33,109 nucleotides of DNA from Pseudolabrys sp. GTDB taxonomy: Bacteria > Pseudomonadota > Alphaproteobacteria > Rhizobiales > Xanthobacteraceae. The stretch lies in contig JADGGK010000033.1 of assembly GCA_019689975.1 (NCBI GenBank), forward strand, positions 1 to 33,109, written 5' to 3'. The position numbers were made by a program, and so were the translations under genes. Of this stretch, positions 23,879 through 32,259 are shown piece by piece (the first letter of the stretch is position 1; each line of letters begins with the position of its first letter). Under the pieces are notes generated by a model. It saw only the letters and a program-made list of their open reading frames with translations, ran no database searches and was not told the DNA's origin.

Positions 23879-24952
23879 TTAGACGTGGAAGATCTTGACG
23901 TAGCGCGCCTTGATCTCTTCGCCCTGCTTTAAAACGGCCGCCGGATCGTCCTTCATCAGCTTGATCTGGCTGAGCGGCGTGCGGCCCGGATGCTCCTTGG
24001 CTTGCGGATGCACGGAACGGAGTCCGCCGATGTCGATGCAGAGCTGCTGACACTCCGGAGAGAAGCAGAAACTCTGGAACAGCCGCGCCGCGTTCGGATT
24101 GGGCGCCGCCTTGAACACGCCGTTCGGTCCGACGATGATCGGCGTCCCCTCGGTCGCATAAACCGGCTCGACCGGTTGCCCGCTCTCCTTTTCCTTCAGA
24201 ATCAAATATTCCACGCCGTCAGCCTGGACCGCCCTTTCGCCGAGTGCGAGTTTCTTGGGCGGATCGGCAGCCGACTGCACCTGCAGGACGTTCTGCCGCG
24301 CAAGCTTCTCAAAATAACTCCAACCGAGTTCATGCGCGATCTGGTAAGTCGCGGTCATGATGGTGCCGCTATAGCCGGGATGGGCCTTGACGATTTTGCC
24401 CTTCCATTTCGGATCGAGCAGATCGGCAAAGCCGCGCGGCGCCTCCTCTTTTTTCACGAGATTGGTATTGTAGGCAATGATGCTGAGAAACACCCGGAAG
24501 CTCGCGAACATGCCGTCCGGATCCTTGTGCTCGGGCGGATAGAATTTGGCGACGTCTTCCGGCACGTAGGGCGCGAGCAGGCCCTGTTCCTTCCAATAGA
24601 TGAGGTGCGAAGCGTCGGACGAATTGACCACATCGACGGCGTGCACGTTTGCGGCATATTCCTGCCCGATGCGCTGCAACAGGCGTTCCGCGCCCGTGCG
24701 TTCGACCTTGCAGGCCACACCCGGATATTTGGCTTCGAACGCCTTGCCGATCTGCTCTGAGAGCTTGAGGTCAACGGAGGTGTACCAGACGACCTTGCCC
24801 TCCTTCTTGGCCGCGGCGATCAGCTCCGGCGTGACCGCACTGGCCGGCGGCGCTGCCGACAATACGCGGGTGGCGAAGCTTCCGGCGAGGCCGAAAGCGC
24901 TCGCACCGACCAGAACTTTCCGACGCGTTAACTTCGCTCCTCTGTTTCTCAT
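23879..24952 (-). CDS. ABC transporter substrate-binding protein, family 1 (FbpA-like), Tat-exported
   Basis: A 357-aa periplasmic binding protein. The N-terminus KLTRRKVLVGASAFG has a twin arginine (10-11) and a hydrophobic stretch ending near ASA at 39, which indicates Tat export. The mature start AAKKEGKVVWYTSVD and the later PKWKGKIVKAHP segment are typical of the iron/thiamine/phosphonate group of binding proteins. I do not see the adjacent Tyr pair that binds ferric iron in FbpA, so an organic ligand is at least as likely. GGGAGGA about 8 bases before the ATG at 24952 supports the start. It lies 43 bp after the ATPase gene. Confidence 0.9.
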   Translation of the reverse strand: MRNRGAKLTRRKVLVGASAFGLAGSFATRVLSAAPPASAVTPELIAAAKKEGKVVWYTSVDLKLSEQIGKAFEAKYPGVACKVERTGAERLLQRIGQEYAANVHAVDVVNSSDASHLIYWKEQGLLAPYVPEDVAKFYPPEHKDPDGMFASFRVFLSIIAYNTNLVKKEEAPRGFADLLDPKWKGKIVKAHPGYSGTIMTATYQIAHELGWSYFEKLARQNVLQVQSAADPPKKLALGERAVQADGVEYLILKEKESGQPVEPVYATEGTPIIVGPNGVFKAAPNPNAARLFQSFCFSPECQQLCIDIGGLRSVHPQAKEHPGRTPLSQIKLMKDDPAAVLKQGEEIKARYVKIFHV

Positions 24953-24995
24953 CGGCGTGTCCTCCCGTAGTGTCCTATCCTCGCTCCGATGGCGA

Positions 24996-26057
24996 TCAGC
25001 CCGTCAATGCCCGGCACCGTTGCGGCGGCAGCCGCAGCCATACCGTGCTGCCCTCAGCAAGCCTTTCGGCCGCCGAGGTGACAACGCGCAGTTGCGTGCC
25101 GTCTTTTGTCTCAACCATATAATCGCGATGGCCGCCGAGGAAGGCCCCGCGCATCACGATCGCGCTCACCACGTTTTCGTGCACCGCTGGCTCCGTCGCC
25201 GAGATCGCAATGTCGTGAGGACGGATCGATACCGGGACGGATGCGCCGGGTCGGATCGGTTCGCCCGCGCACCTTAACGGAACGCCCGAAAATTCAACGT
25301 GCTCCGCATCAAGCCCGATGCCTTTGATGACATTGCTCGAGCCGATGAAGCGCGCCACGAATTCCGATCGCGGGTGATTATAGATCTCCTCAGGCGAGCC
25401 TACCTGCTCGATCCTGCCCGCATTCATGACTGCGATGAGGTCGGCGGTTGTCATTGCCTCCGATTGGTCATGGGTGACGTAGACCGTCGTATAACGATAG
25501 GTGTCGTGCAGCCGCCGGACTTCGAAGCGCATCTCCTCGCGTAGATTCGCGTCCAGATTGGAAAGCGGCTCGTCAAGCAGCAATGTCTCCGGCTCGACGA
25601 TGAGCGCGCGAGCGAGTGCCACGCGCTGCTGCTGCCCACCGGAGAGTTCGCCGGGATAACGCTCGGCCAGGGACGTCAGCCGCGTGCTTGCGAGTATCGC
25701 CTCAAGCTTCTTGCCAATGGTCGCTCGGTCAAGCTTGCGCAGCTTCAGGCCGTAGATGATGTTCTCAGCCACCGTCATATGAGGCCACAGGGCATAGCTC
25801 TGGAAGATCATCGACATGTTGCGTCGCTCGGGCGGCAATGTCTGCGCCGGCGAGGAAACGAGCCTGTCGCCGACGCGAATCTCGCCCTCGCTCGGCTCGA
25901 CAAAGCCGGCAATGAGGCGCAGCGTCGTGGTTTTGCCGCAACCCGAAGGACCGAGGAGGCAGACAAGATGCCCGTGCTCGATAACGAGCGAAACGTTATC
26001 GACGACGGCCACGCCGCCATATCGCTTGGTCAAACGCTGCAACTCCACCGACGCCAC
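24996..26057 (-). CDS. ABC transporter ATP-binding protein with TOBE domain (FbpC/PotA type)
   Basis: A 353-aa ATPase. Motifs are Walker A GPSGCGKTT (36-44), signature LSGGQ (138-142), Walker B LLLDEP (159-164) and His196 in YVTHD. Beyond residue 240 a C-terminal beta-rich TOBE region is present (SIRPHDIAIS near 280), typical of iron, spermidine and sugar importers and unlike the two NMT1-type ATPases in this window. The start is a GTG at 26057 with GGGAGGGG just upstream. It lies 78 bp after the crotonase gene and is the first transporter gene of the operon, followed by binding protein and permease. Confidence 0.93.
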   Translation of the reverse strand: MASVELQRLTKRYGGVAVVDNVSLVIEHGHLVCLLGPSGCGKTTTLRLIAGFVEPSEGEIRVGDRLVSSPAQTLPPERRNMSMIFQSYALWPHMTVAENIIYGLKLRKLDRATIGKKLEAILASTRLTSLAERYPGELSGGQQQRVALARALIVEPETLLLDEPLSNLDANLREEMRFEVRRLHDTYRYTTVYVTHDQSEAMTTADLIAVMNAGRIEQVGSPEEIYNHPRSEFVARFIGSSNVIKGIGLDAEHVEFSGVPLRCAGEPIRPGASVPVSIRPHDIAISATEPAVHENVVSAIVMRGAFLGGHRDYMVETKDGTQLRVVTSAAERLAEGSTVWLRLPPQRCRALTG

Positions 26058-26135
26058 CAGCCCCTCCCTTCAATGCACATGGCAGCGCTGCCGCCTGCCG
26101 CTGACATTAACACCGGCGCCTGCGCCTGTTGTCGG

Positions 26136-26936
26136 TTATGAACCCGTGAAACGGGGTTTGCGTTTTTCCATAAATGCCTTGCGCCCTTCGACATAGTCGT
26201 TGGAGGCGAAGCATTGCGCTACCAGGTCGGCGCATTTTTTCATGTCGCGCTGACCTTCGTCTTTGAGCACCTCACCCACAATAAATTTCACTGAATTGAC
26301 GGTGAGAGGCGCATTGCCGCTGATCGTGTCGGCGTAATCCTTGACGAATGTCTCGAGCTCTGCATCGGGCAGCACCCGGTTCACCAGACCCATCTGCAGG
26401 GCCTCGGCGGCGGTAAACTGGCGCGCGGTGAAGAATATCTCCTTGGCGAACGACGGTCCGACAACGTCGACCAGCCTTTTGATTCCCTTGAAACCATAGC
26501 CGAGACCGAGCTTGGCCGCCGGCACGCCGAATTTGGAATTGTCCGAGCAGATGCGCAGATCGCAACACAAGGCGAGGCCCACGCCGCCGCCGATGCAATA
26601 GCCGCGGATCATCGCGATTGTCGGCTTGGGGAAGTCATAGACGGCGGTGTTGGCGCGATCGACCGCCTCGTTGTAACGGTCGATCGCCTCCTTGCTGGAG
26701 CGCTCGCTTTCGAACTTGGAGATATCCGCGCCCGACACGAACGCCTTGCCGCCCGCCCCAGTAAGCACCACGACGCGGATCGATGGATCGGCGGCAAATT
26801 CGGCCAGCATTTCGGACGCGGTCTGCCACATCTCCAGCGACACCGCATTGTGCCTTTCCGGATTGTTGAAAATGAGATAGCCAACCCCTCCCTCTTTTTG
26901 AGCCCGCATCTTCTGGTTTGTCTTTTGCTCGTTCAT
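26136..26936 (-). CDS. enoyl-CoA hydratase/isomerase (crotonase) family protein without the two catalytic Glu
   Basis: A 266-aa crotonase-fold protein that should bind an acyl-CoA. The oxyanion-hole regions are present: AFVSGADISKFE, and GYCIGGGVGLALCCDLRI. In true hydratases GGGxE carries one catalytic Glu and a following F-x-x-P-E the other. Here the positions read GGGVG and FGVPAAKLG, so both Glu are replaced. Hydration by the textbook mechanism is unlikely. Isomerase, hydrolase or lyase activity is possible. GGAG upstream of the ATG at 26936 sets the start, 10 bp after the CoA-transferase stop, so the two genes are coupled. Confidence 0.88.
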   Translation of the reverse strand: MNEQKTNQKMRAQKEGGVGYLIFNNPERHNAVSLEMWQTASEMLAEFAADPSIRVVVLTGAGGKAFVSGADISKFESERSSKEAIDRYNEAVDRANTAVYDFPKPTIAMIRGYCIGGGVGLALCCDLRICSDNSKFGVPAAKLGLGYGFKGIKRLVDVVGPSFAKEIFFTARQFTAAEALQMGLVNRVLPDAELETFVKDYADTISGNAPLTVNSVKFIVGEVLKDEGQRDMKKCADLVAQCFASNDYVEGRKAFMEKRKPRFTGS

Positions 26937-26946
26937 TTCCAACTCC

Positions 26947-28140
26947 TTAGACCACTTTGGCCTGATGCAACGCGGCGATTTCGCTCTCGGCAAACCCGAA
27001 TTCCTTGAGTACTTCGTCGGTGTGCTCACCGATCTCCGGTGGCGTGGCCACGATCTTGGCGGGGGTGCGGGAAAGCGTGAACGGCTGGCCGACGAAGACC
27101 TGTTCACTCCCATCCGGACGGGTCGCACTCTGCGCGATGCCGAGGTGTTTCACCTGCGGGTCGGCAAAAACCTGATCGATCGAATAGATCGGCCCGCATG
27201 GCACCCCTGCCGCGTTAAGAACCTCGATCCAATCTGCGCTCGGCCGCGTTATCGTTCTTTTCTCGATTTCACTGTTGAGCGCGTCGCGATTCTTGGAGCG
27301 CAATTCGCCGCTTTTGTAGTCGGGGTGATGGATCAGCTCGGGAGCACCAAGTGCATGGCACAGTCTCTCCCACATCACCTGGCCGGTCGAGGCGATGTTG
27401 ATGTGACCGTCCTTGGTCTTGAAAACGCCGGTCGGAATGCTTGTCGGATGGTTGTTTCCCGCCTGCTTGGCCACCTCGCCCATTTGCAGCCAGCGCGCGG
27501 CCTGAAAATCGAGCATGAAGATTTGCGCCTGCAGCAGCGAAGTCGCAACCCATTGCCCCTCCCCCGAAACCTCGCGTTCGAGCAAGGCCGTCAGGATGCC
27601 GAGTGCACAAAAAAGTCCGGCCGACAGATCGGCAACGGGAATGCCGACGCGTACTGGACCCTGTCCCGGCAGGCCGGTGATCGACATCAGCCCACCCATT
27701 CCCTGCGCGATCTGATCGAATCCCGGTCGATCGCGGTAGGGACCGTCCTGACCAAATCCGGAAATGCTCGCAAGGATGATGCGCTTGTTGATCGCCTTGA
27801 GGCTGTCATAATCGATGCCAAGGCGCCGCTTGACGTCGGGTCGGTAGTTTTCGACCACCACGTCGGCCCTTTCGACCATGCGACGGAACACGGCGATCCC
27901 GCGCGGAGACTTCAGGTCGAGCGTCATGCTGCGCTTGTTGCGATGCAGGTTCTGGAAATCTGCATTGTGACGGGGACCGCCCGGTCCCTCCCCTTTTTCG
28001 AGATGCGGCGGGGTCTCGATCTTGATGACATTGGCGCCCCAGTCGGCAAGCTGGCGGACGCAGGTCGGACCGGCGCGCACCCGCGTCAAATCCAACACGA
28101 TGAACCGGCTGAGAGCCTGTGAGGCCCGGGGGAAAGGCAT
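26947..28140 (-). CDS. CaiB/BaiF family (family III) CoA-transferase
   Basis: A 397-aa enzyme that moves CoA from one acid to another, as in formyl-CoA:oxalate and carnitine CoA-transferases. Landmarks are [12 protein letters not shown] (15-26), [10 protein letters not shown] (33-42), [16 protein letters not shown] (96-111) and VADLSAG with Asp171 in the place of the catalytic Asp. The ATG at 28140 has GGAG about 9 bases upstream and gives the usual N-terminus. In-frame starts further upstream (to 28260) are less family-like. It is the first gene of the operon, so activation of the imported acid to its CoA ester is the natural first step (inference). Confidence 0.93.
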   Translation of the reverse strand: MPFPRASQALSRFIVLDLTRVRAGPTCVRQLADWGANVIKIETPPHLEKGEGPGGPRHNADFQNLHRNKRSMTLDLKSPRGIAVFRRMVERADVVVENYRPDVKRRLGIDYDSLKAINKRIILASISGFGQDGPYRDRPGFDQIAQGMGGLMSITGLPGQGPVRVGIPVADLSAGLFCALGILTALLEREVSGEGQWVATSLLQAQIFMLDFQAARWLQMGEVAKQAGNNHPTSIPTGVFKTKDGHINIASTGQVMWERLCHALGAPELIHHPDYKSGELRSKNRDALNSEIEKRTITRPSADWIEVLNAAGVPCGPIYSIDQVFADPQVKHLGIAQSATRPDGSEQVFVGQPFTLSRTPAKIVATPPEIGEHTDEVLKEFGFAESEIAALHQAKVV

Positions 28141-28299
28141 TCCGATCACTCCAAAAATGACGAAGTCCGGCCGACCTTCCCTGATCTCGCCTGTCTTGTC
28201 CATGACCCGCCGGCCGAGCCGACGCGGGAATGAGGTTGGCCGCACCGCGGCAGCGGGCACCGCGTTGCCCGATCCTGTCCGCGTCGCGGGCGATGCAAT

Positions 28300-28803
28300 C
28301 TATTCCCAATCGGCACGGATCATGCCGCTCACGCCTTCAAATGCTCCGGGGACGAGTTCTACGACCAGAAGCCGTGCCGGGTCGACGGGCCCCGGCATTC
28401 TGACGCGTCCTTTGGGGATCGGAGCGAAGCCGGCCTTGCGGTAGTAGGGCTCGTCTCCCACCAGCACGACGAGGGCGTGTCCCTTGGCTTTCGCTTCGGC
28501 CAATGCACGAGCAACCAGTGCTGAACCGATCCCGTGCGAACGGAACGGCGGCTCGACGGTCAACGGGCCGAGCAGCAGGGCTTTGGCATCGCCGATGCGG
28601 ATCGGCGTGAGCCGTACCGAGCCCACGAGCAGCGTGCCGATACGGGCGGTAAAAGAGAGGTCGAGCGAATGCGTGCGTCCCTCGCGGATGCGATAGGCGC
28701 TCCGCGCATAGCGTCCCGGCCCGAATGTCCGCTCGTGGAGCCGCTCGATGGCAGGCGCATCGTCGAGGGTTTCCGGCAGGATCGTCAGGGAAAGCTTGCT
28801 CAT
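28300..28803 (-). CDS. GNAT family N-acetyltransferase (YhbS-like)
   Basis: A 167-aa acetyl-CoA-dependent acetyltransferase. The acetyl-CoA loop appears as [15 protein letters not shown] near residues 83-97 (the R/Q-x-x-G-x-G/A pattern). The late segment [16 protein letters not shown] is the YhbS-like block that many Rhizobiales proteins share. The acceptor is unknown. It is upstream of and in the same direction as the CaiB operon with 159 bp between, so it is probably a separate transcription unit. It looks like a conserved chromosomal gene bordering the catabolic region. Confidence 0.88.
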   Translation of the reverse strand: MSKLSLTILPETLDDAPAIERLHERTFGPGRYARSAYRIREGRTHSLDLSFTARIGTLLVGSVRLTPIRIGDAKALLLGPLTVEPPFRSHGIGSALVARALAEAKAKGHALVVLVGDEPYYRKAGFAPIPKGRVRMPGPVDPARLLVVELVPGAFEGVSGMIRADWE

Positions 28804-28823
28804 GGTCCAAATGCTATCCGGGA

Positions 28824-28955
28824 TCAGCCCCTATGAGACGGCCGGGCCTCCTGCCTGGTCCGGGTGAGATACTCGCTGGGTGTCCTTGCGCCAAGGGCGC
28901 CGTGGGCTCGGTCGTGGGTGTGGCGGTGAGCGAAGGCGTCGACAAGCTCGTCGAG
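28824..28955 (-). pseudogene. C-terminal remnant of an IS481/IS3-like (DDE, rve) transposase
   Basis: The minus-strand frame reads LDELVDAFAHRHTHDRAHGA followed by LGARTPSEYLTR. This matches the C-terminal pattern of IS481/IS3-family transposases (a YNxxRPHxALGxxTPxEYL-like block). Only about 43 residues before a stop are recognisable. The N-terminal and catalytic parts are missing, and I found no terminal repeats. It marks an old, decayed insertion just beside the GNAT gene. Confidence 0.6.
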
Positions 28956-29538
28956 GCGAGGCGATCGAGGCGGTGCGGCGGATCGTGACCGGCATGGAAT
29001 GTGTAGCGCCATGAGCTCTACGCGCGTTCGACGGCGCGGCCGTGATTGCGGGGAGCCGCGCAAGGGGCGACGAAGCGATCCCGTCCTTGCGGTGCCGCTG
29101 GCGCGGCGCGCGGCGAAGTCCGCCCCGCCGCTTGGCCGGCGTGACCCCTGCAAGGCCCGCCCCGCCATGTCCATCCCACGCGCTGTCCTTGCCCGGCAGC
29201 GCGAACGGTATCGCGTGCCGCCAGCGTGCGACCGCGGTCCGGCTGATCGCGGTTTCGTTAGGTGCGGACCTCGCCGCGATCGGCGATGCAAGCTTGCCGG
29301 TTCGGAACATGCGGCAGGGGCAAGCCCAACAACCTGCCGTGCGGTTCTCCTCGGTTTCGAGTCCCGTCAACCCGAGCGTCGAACAATCCCTCCCTTTATC
29401 CCATCCGTCTCAAATCCCTCCGAGCCCACGCAAGCGGTCGCGCCCGGCCGTAAACCGGTCATCACGCCCGGCCTTGACCAAAGCGATTGATTGTCTCTTG
29501 CCTATGCCCACCTGCTGGGCAGAAAAACGGAGTCTGCA
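28956..29538. other. 583-bp region without an intact gene
   Basis: Apart from the dispersed-repeat fragment at 29058-29081 I see nothing coding here. Frames in this stretch are arginine- and alanine-rich and look like chance frames in GC-rich DNA. With the transposase remnant at its left end it may be decayed mobile-element DNA. The promoter of the glutathionyl-hydroquinone reductase gene should be at its right end. Confidence 0.5.
29058..29081. repeat. fragment of the dispersed repeat
   Basis: GCGCAAGGGGCGACGAAGCG is followed by ATCC. It shares an exact 18-mer with the repeat at 18179-18196. The matching opposite arm is not recognisable, so this copy is truncated. Confidence 0.6.
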
Positions 29539-30513
29539 ATGGGACTTCTCGTCGATGGCGTTTGGCAACCGGACGGCCCGCGCACGAAGGACGGCCACTT
29601 CATTCGCCCCGCCGCCCAGTTCCGCAACTGGGTGACCCCGGATGGCAGCCCGGGACCTTCCGGCGCGGGTGGCTTTGCCGCACAAGCCGGGCGCTATCAT
29701 CTCTACGTCTCGCTCGCGTGTCCCTGGGCGCATCGCACCGTCATCTTTCGCAAGCTCAAAAAACTCGACGACATTATCTCGATGTCGATCGTGTCGCCCG
29801 ACATGCTGGAAGACGGCTGGACCTTCAAAACCGCCGAGGGTTCCACCGGCGATACCGCCAACGGCATGAGCAAGCTTTCGGAGATCTATCTTCTCGCGAA
29901 TCCGAAATACACGGGCCGTGTCAGCGTGCCTGTGTTGTGGGACAAAGAACGGAAGACGATCGTCAATAACGAATCGTCCGAAATCATCCGTATGTTCAAT
30001 TCCGCATTCGATGCTTTAACCGACGTTCGTACCGATTATTATCCCCCCGGACTGCGGGCGGAAATCGATCGAATCAACAATTTCGTCTATACCAATATCA
30101 ATAACGGCGTCTATCGCGCCGGCTTTGCCACGACCCAAGCGGCCTATGAAGAGGCGTTTCGTAACCTGTTTGACGCGCTCGACGAGATCGAACGGATCCT
30201 GTCACGACAACGATATTTGGTTGGCAATGTGATCACCGAGGCAGACTGGCGCCTATTCCCTACCCTGGTGCGCTTCGACGCCGTCTATTATTCGCATTTC
30301 AAATGCAACTGGCGACACATCTACGAATATCCCAGCCTGTCGAATTATCTGCGCGACCTCTACCAGCAGCCCGGTATCGCCGAGACCGTGAGCCTCGCGC
30401 ATATCAAGCGGCATTATTACGGCAGCCAACGTCATGTAAATCCGACCGGCATCGTTCCGATCGGTCCGCAACTCGATTTCTCGGCCCCGCACGACCGCGA
30501 TCGGTTCGGGTGA
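29539..30513 (+). CDS. glutathionyl-hydroquinone reductase (Xi-class glutathione transferase, YqjG/PcpF-like)
   Basis: A 324-aa enzyme that reduces glutathionyl-hydroquinones with glutathione, close to the length of E. coli YqjG. The nucleophilic Cys61 sits in ACPWAHR, the signature of the Xi class. The WVTPDGSPGPSG stretch before it, and the C-terminal helical domain with VGNVITEADWRLFPTLVRFD, are also characteristic. The ATG at 29539 has GGAG 7 bases upstream. An earlier in-frame ATG at 29491 gives an extra non-family N-terminus. It is probably cytosolic and a maintenance or detoxification gene. A link to aromatic catabolism upstream is possible but not shown. Confidence 0.93.
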   Translation: MGLLVDGVWQPDGPRTKDGHFIRPAAQFRNWVTPDGSPGPSGAGGFAAQAGRYHLYVSLACPWAHRTVIFRKLKKLDDIISMSIVSPDMLEDGWTFKTAEGSTGDTANGMSKLSEIYLLANPKYTGRVSVPVLWDKERKTIVNNESSEIIRMFNSAFDALTDVRTDYYPPGLRAEIDRINNFVYTNINNGVYRAGFATTQAAYEEAFRNLFDALDEIERILSRQRYLVGNVITEADWRLFPTLVRFDAVYYSHFKCNWRHIYEYPSLSNYLRDLYQQPGIAETVSLAHIKRHYYGSQRHVNPTGIVPIGPQLDFSAPHDRDRFG

Positions 30514-30577
30514 GCCAACGCTGCCCGAGAATCCGTTATGTCAATTTGTCGCATGGGCGCGGGTGGGACCACTGGCC

Positions 30578-31060
30578 TCACCACAGTTCGCTCACCGCCG
30601 CGCCTCCGAAGACCTCGGCGATGCGTGCGCGCGTCGCACGACTCGTATCTTCCGGCAAGGCATCCGGCATGAAGAAACCGTGGGCGACGATCTCGTGACC
30701 TGGCTTCGGCGGCGCAGACTGAAGGAAGTCGCGGACGACAAAGAGGACAACGTGATCGCGGCGTGAAACGCGTTTGTTGAAATAGATTCCATAGAGCCGC
30801 GGCGCCGCGGTCAGCTCAATATTGCCCTCCTCCGCAAGCTCGCGCGCCAACGCATCGAAGACGGTTTCACCCGTCTCCACGCCTCCACCGGGCAGATGCC
30901 AGCCCTCGACATAGGAGTGCTTGACCAGGAATAGCCGACCCTGCCCGTCGATCACCATGGCGCGCACCCCGAGCGTCGCCGGTCGCGAAAAACGCCAGTA
31001 GATATGCGCAAGCCGCGATGCGATCGGCCAGAGCGCGCGGCGCAGGCGGACGGACATCAT
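30578..31060 (-). CDS. Nudix hydrolase
   Basis: A 160-aa pyrophosphohydrolase of nucleoside-diphosphate-linked compounds. The Nudix box is visible from Gly59: G-x5-E65-x7-R73-E74-L-x-E77-E78. The metal-binding Glu are present, but the box ends GN where xG is usual. GWHLPGGGVETGE is the typical lead-in. The N-terminus has a basic, Trp-containing helix of about 30 residues that could contact the membrane. The substrate is unknown. It converges with the glutathionyl-hydroquinone reductase gene over 64 bp and diverges from mbfA over 127 bp that contain an Irr-like box. Confidence 0.9.
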   Translation of the reverse strand: MMSVRLRRALWPIASRLAHIYWRFSRPATLGVRAMVIDGQGRLFLVKHSYVEGWHLPGGGVETGETVFDALARELAEEGNIELTAAPRLYGIYFNKRVSRRDHVVLFVVRDFLQSAPPKPGHEIVAHGFFMPDALPEDTSRATRARIAEVFGGAAVSELW

Positions 31061-31132
31061 GGCAGGACCCTGTCCGAAGCTGTTTAAGCTTCCGTGCGTC
31101 GTTGGAAAACTGCCGATCCGACCTCTTTCCTG

Positions 31133-31149
31133 TTTAGAAACATTCTAAT
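31133..31149. promoter_or_regulatory. Irr-type iron control element (ICE-like)
   Basis: TTTAGAA-ACA-TTCTAAT is a perfect 6-3-6 palindrome (TTAGAA at 31134-31139, TTCTAA at 31143-31148). It matches the TTTAGAA...TTCTAAA type sites bound by the haem-sensing regulator Irr in Rhizobiales. It sits about 39 bp before the mbfA start and overlaps TATA-rich DNA that could be the -10 element, so repression by Irr under low iron is predicted. It may also affect the divergent Nudix gene. Confidence 0.75.
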
Positions 31150-31187
31150 ATATATCGTGCAGGGAAGTTTCATTGCGAGAGACTGGC

Positions 31188-32147
31188 GTGAAGCGCTTTT
31201 CCGATTTGACCGAGCAGGAGGTGCTGGCGCTCGCCATCACCAACGAAGAGGAGGACAGCCGCATTTATCGCGGCTTTGCCGAAGGTCTGCGCCAGCAGTT
31301 TCCGGCTTCGGCAAAAGTCTTTGACGAAATGGCAGAAGAGGAAGTGCATCACCGCACGATGCTATACGACCTCTATCGCCGGAAGTTCGGCGAATACCTG
31401 CCGCTCATCCGTCGGCAGGACGTGCAGGGTTTCCTGCGTCCCAAGCAGCCGCTGTGGCTGATGCGGCCGCTGGGGCTGGAGGAGGTGCGCAAATTCGCCG
31501 AGAACATGGAATTCGAAGCCGAGCGCTATTACCGCAAGGCGGCCGCGAATGCCCGCGATGCATCGGTACGCAAGCTCCTGATAGAGCTCGCCGAGGCCGA
31601 GGCCGGCCATGAAAGCCTGGCCCACAGGCTCAGCCAGGAGATTCTCACCAGCGGTGCGCGGGCCAAGGAGGATGAAACCGCGCGCCGCATGTTCGTGCTC
31701 CAATATGTCCAACCGGGGCTCGTCGGCCTCATGGATGGATCGGTGTCGACGCTCGCACCCTTGTTCGCGGCGGCATTTGCCACTCACGATACCTGGGCGA
31801 CCTTTCTGGTCGGGCTTGCCGCGTCCGTGGGCGCGGGAATCTCCATGGGATTTGCCGAAGCCCTGTCCGACGACGGGTCGCTGACTGGTCGCGGCGCGCC
31901 GTTGTTGCGCGGCACGGTCTGCGGCCTGATGACGGCGATCGGCGGGCTCGGCCATACCGTCCCCTATCTCATTCCGCATTTTTACACCGCCACCTCGGTC
32001 TCCGTGGGCGTGGTCGCAGCCGAACTTGCCGCCATTTCCTGGATTCGCACCCGCTTCATGGATACACCGTTCTTGCAGGCCGCATTCCAGGTCGTGGTCG
32101 GCGGCGTGCTGGTATTCCTGGCCGGGATCTTCATCGGCAGTTCGTGA
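31188..32147 (+). CDS. mbfA: membrane-bound ferritin-like iron exporter (MbfA family)
   Basis: A 319-aa protein with an N-terminal rubrerythrin/ferritin-like di-iron domain and a C-terminal VIT1/CCC1-type membrane domain. Di-iron ligands are visible as Glu20-22, Glu51-x-x-His54, Glu108 or Glu110, and Glu138-x-x-His141. The membrane part from about residue 170 begins FVLQYVQPGLVGLMDGSVST, typical of VIT transporters, with about five hydrophobic segments. MbfA of Bradyrhizobium and Agrobacterium exports iron and protects against peroxide, under Irr control, which the upstream palindrome fits. The start is uncertain. GTG at 31188 gives the family-like (M)KRFSDLTEQE, and a TTG at 31173 with AGGGAAG upstream is an alternative. 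Confidence 0.92.
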   Translation: MKRFSDLTEQEVLALAITNEEEDSRIYRGFAEGLRQQFPASAKVFDEMAEEEVHHRTMLYDLYRRKFGEYLPLIRRQDVQGFLRPKQPLWLMRPLGLEEVRKFAENMEFEAERYYRKAAANARDASVRKLLIELAEAEAGHESLAHRLSQEILTSGARAKEDETARRMFVLQYVQPGLVGLMDGSVSTLAPLFAAAFATHDTWATFLVGLAASVGAGISMGFAEALSDDGSLTGRGAPLLRGTVCGLMTAIGGLGHTVPYLIPHFYTATSVSVGVVAAELAAISWIRTRFMDTPFLQAAFQVVVGGVLVFLAGIFIGSS

Positions 32148-32148
32148 T

Positions 32149-32166
32149 CGGCAACGGCCATTGCCG
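32149..32166 (+). terminator. possible stem-loop after mbfA
   Basis: CGGCAA-CGGCCA-TTGCCG forms a 6-bp stem with a 6-nt loop, starting 2 bp after the mbfA stop. No T-tract follows, so a rho-independent terminator is only a weak suggestion. Confidence 0.3.
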
Positions 32167-32259
32167 GCGCGGGCGAACGGCCCGTCCGCACCGTCCCGTT
32201 CACCGCGATGACAAGGAGCGCAACAGCCGCCGACACGAGTCGGCGCGAGGAAGCCGTTC

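Noticed and set aside
23879-26057. Ferric-iron importer fbpABC
   Set aside because: The architecture fits, but I do not see the paired Tyr iron ligands in the binding protein, and the flanking genes are for organic-acid catabolism. A specific iron call is not supported.
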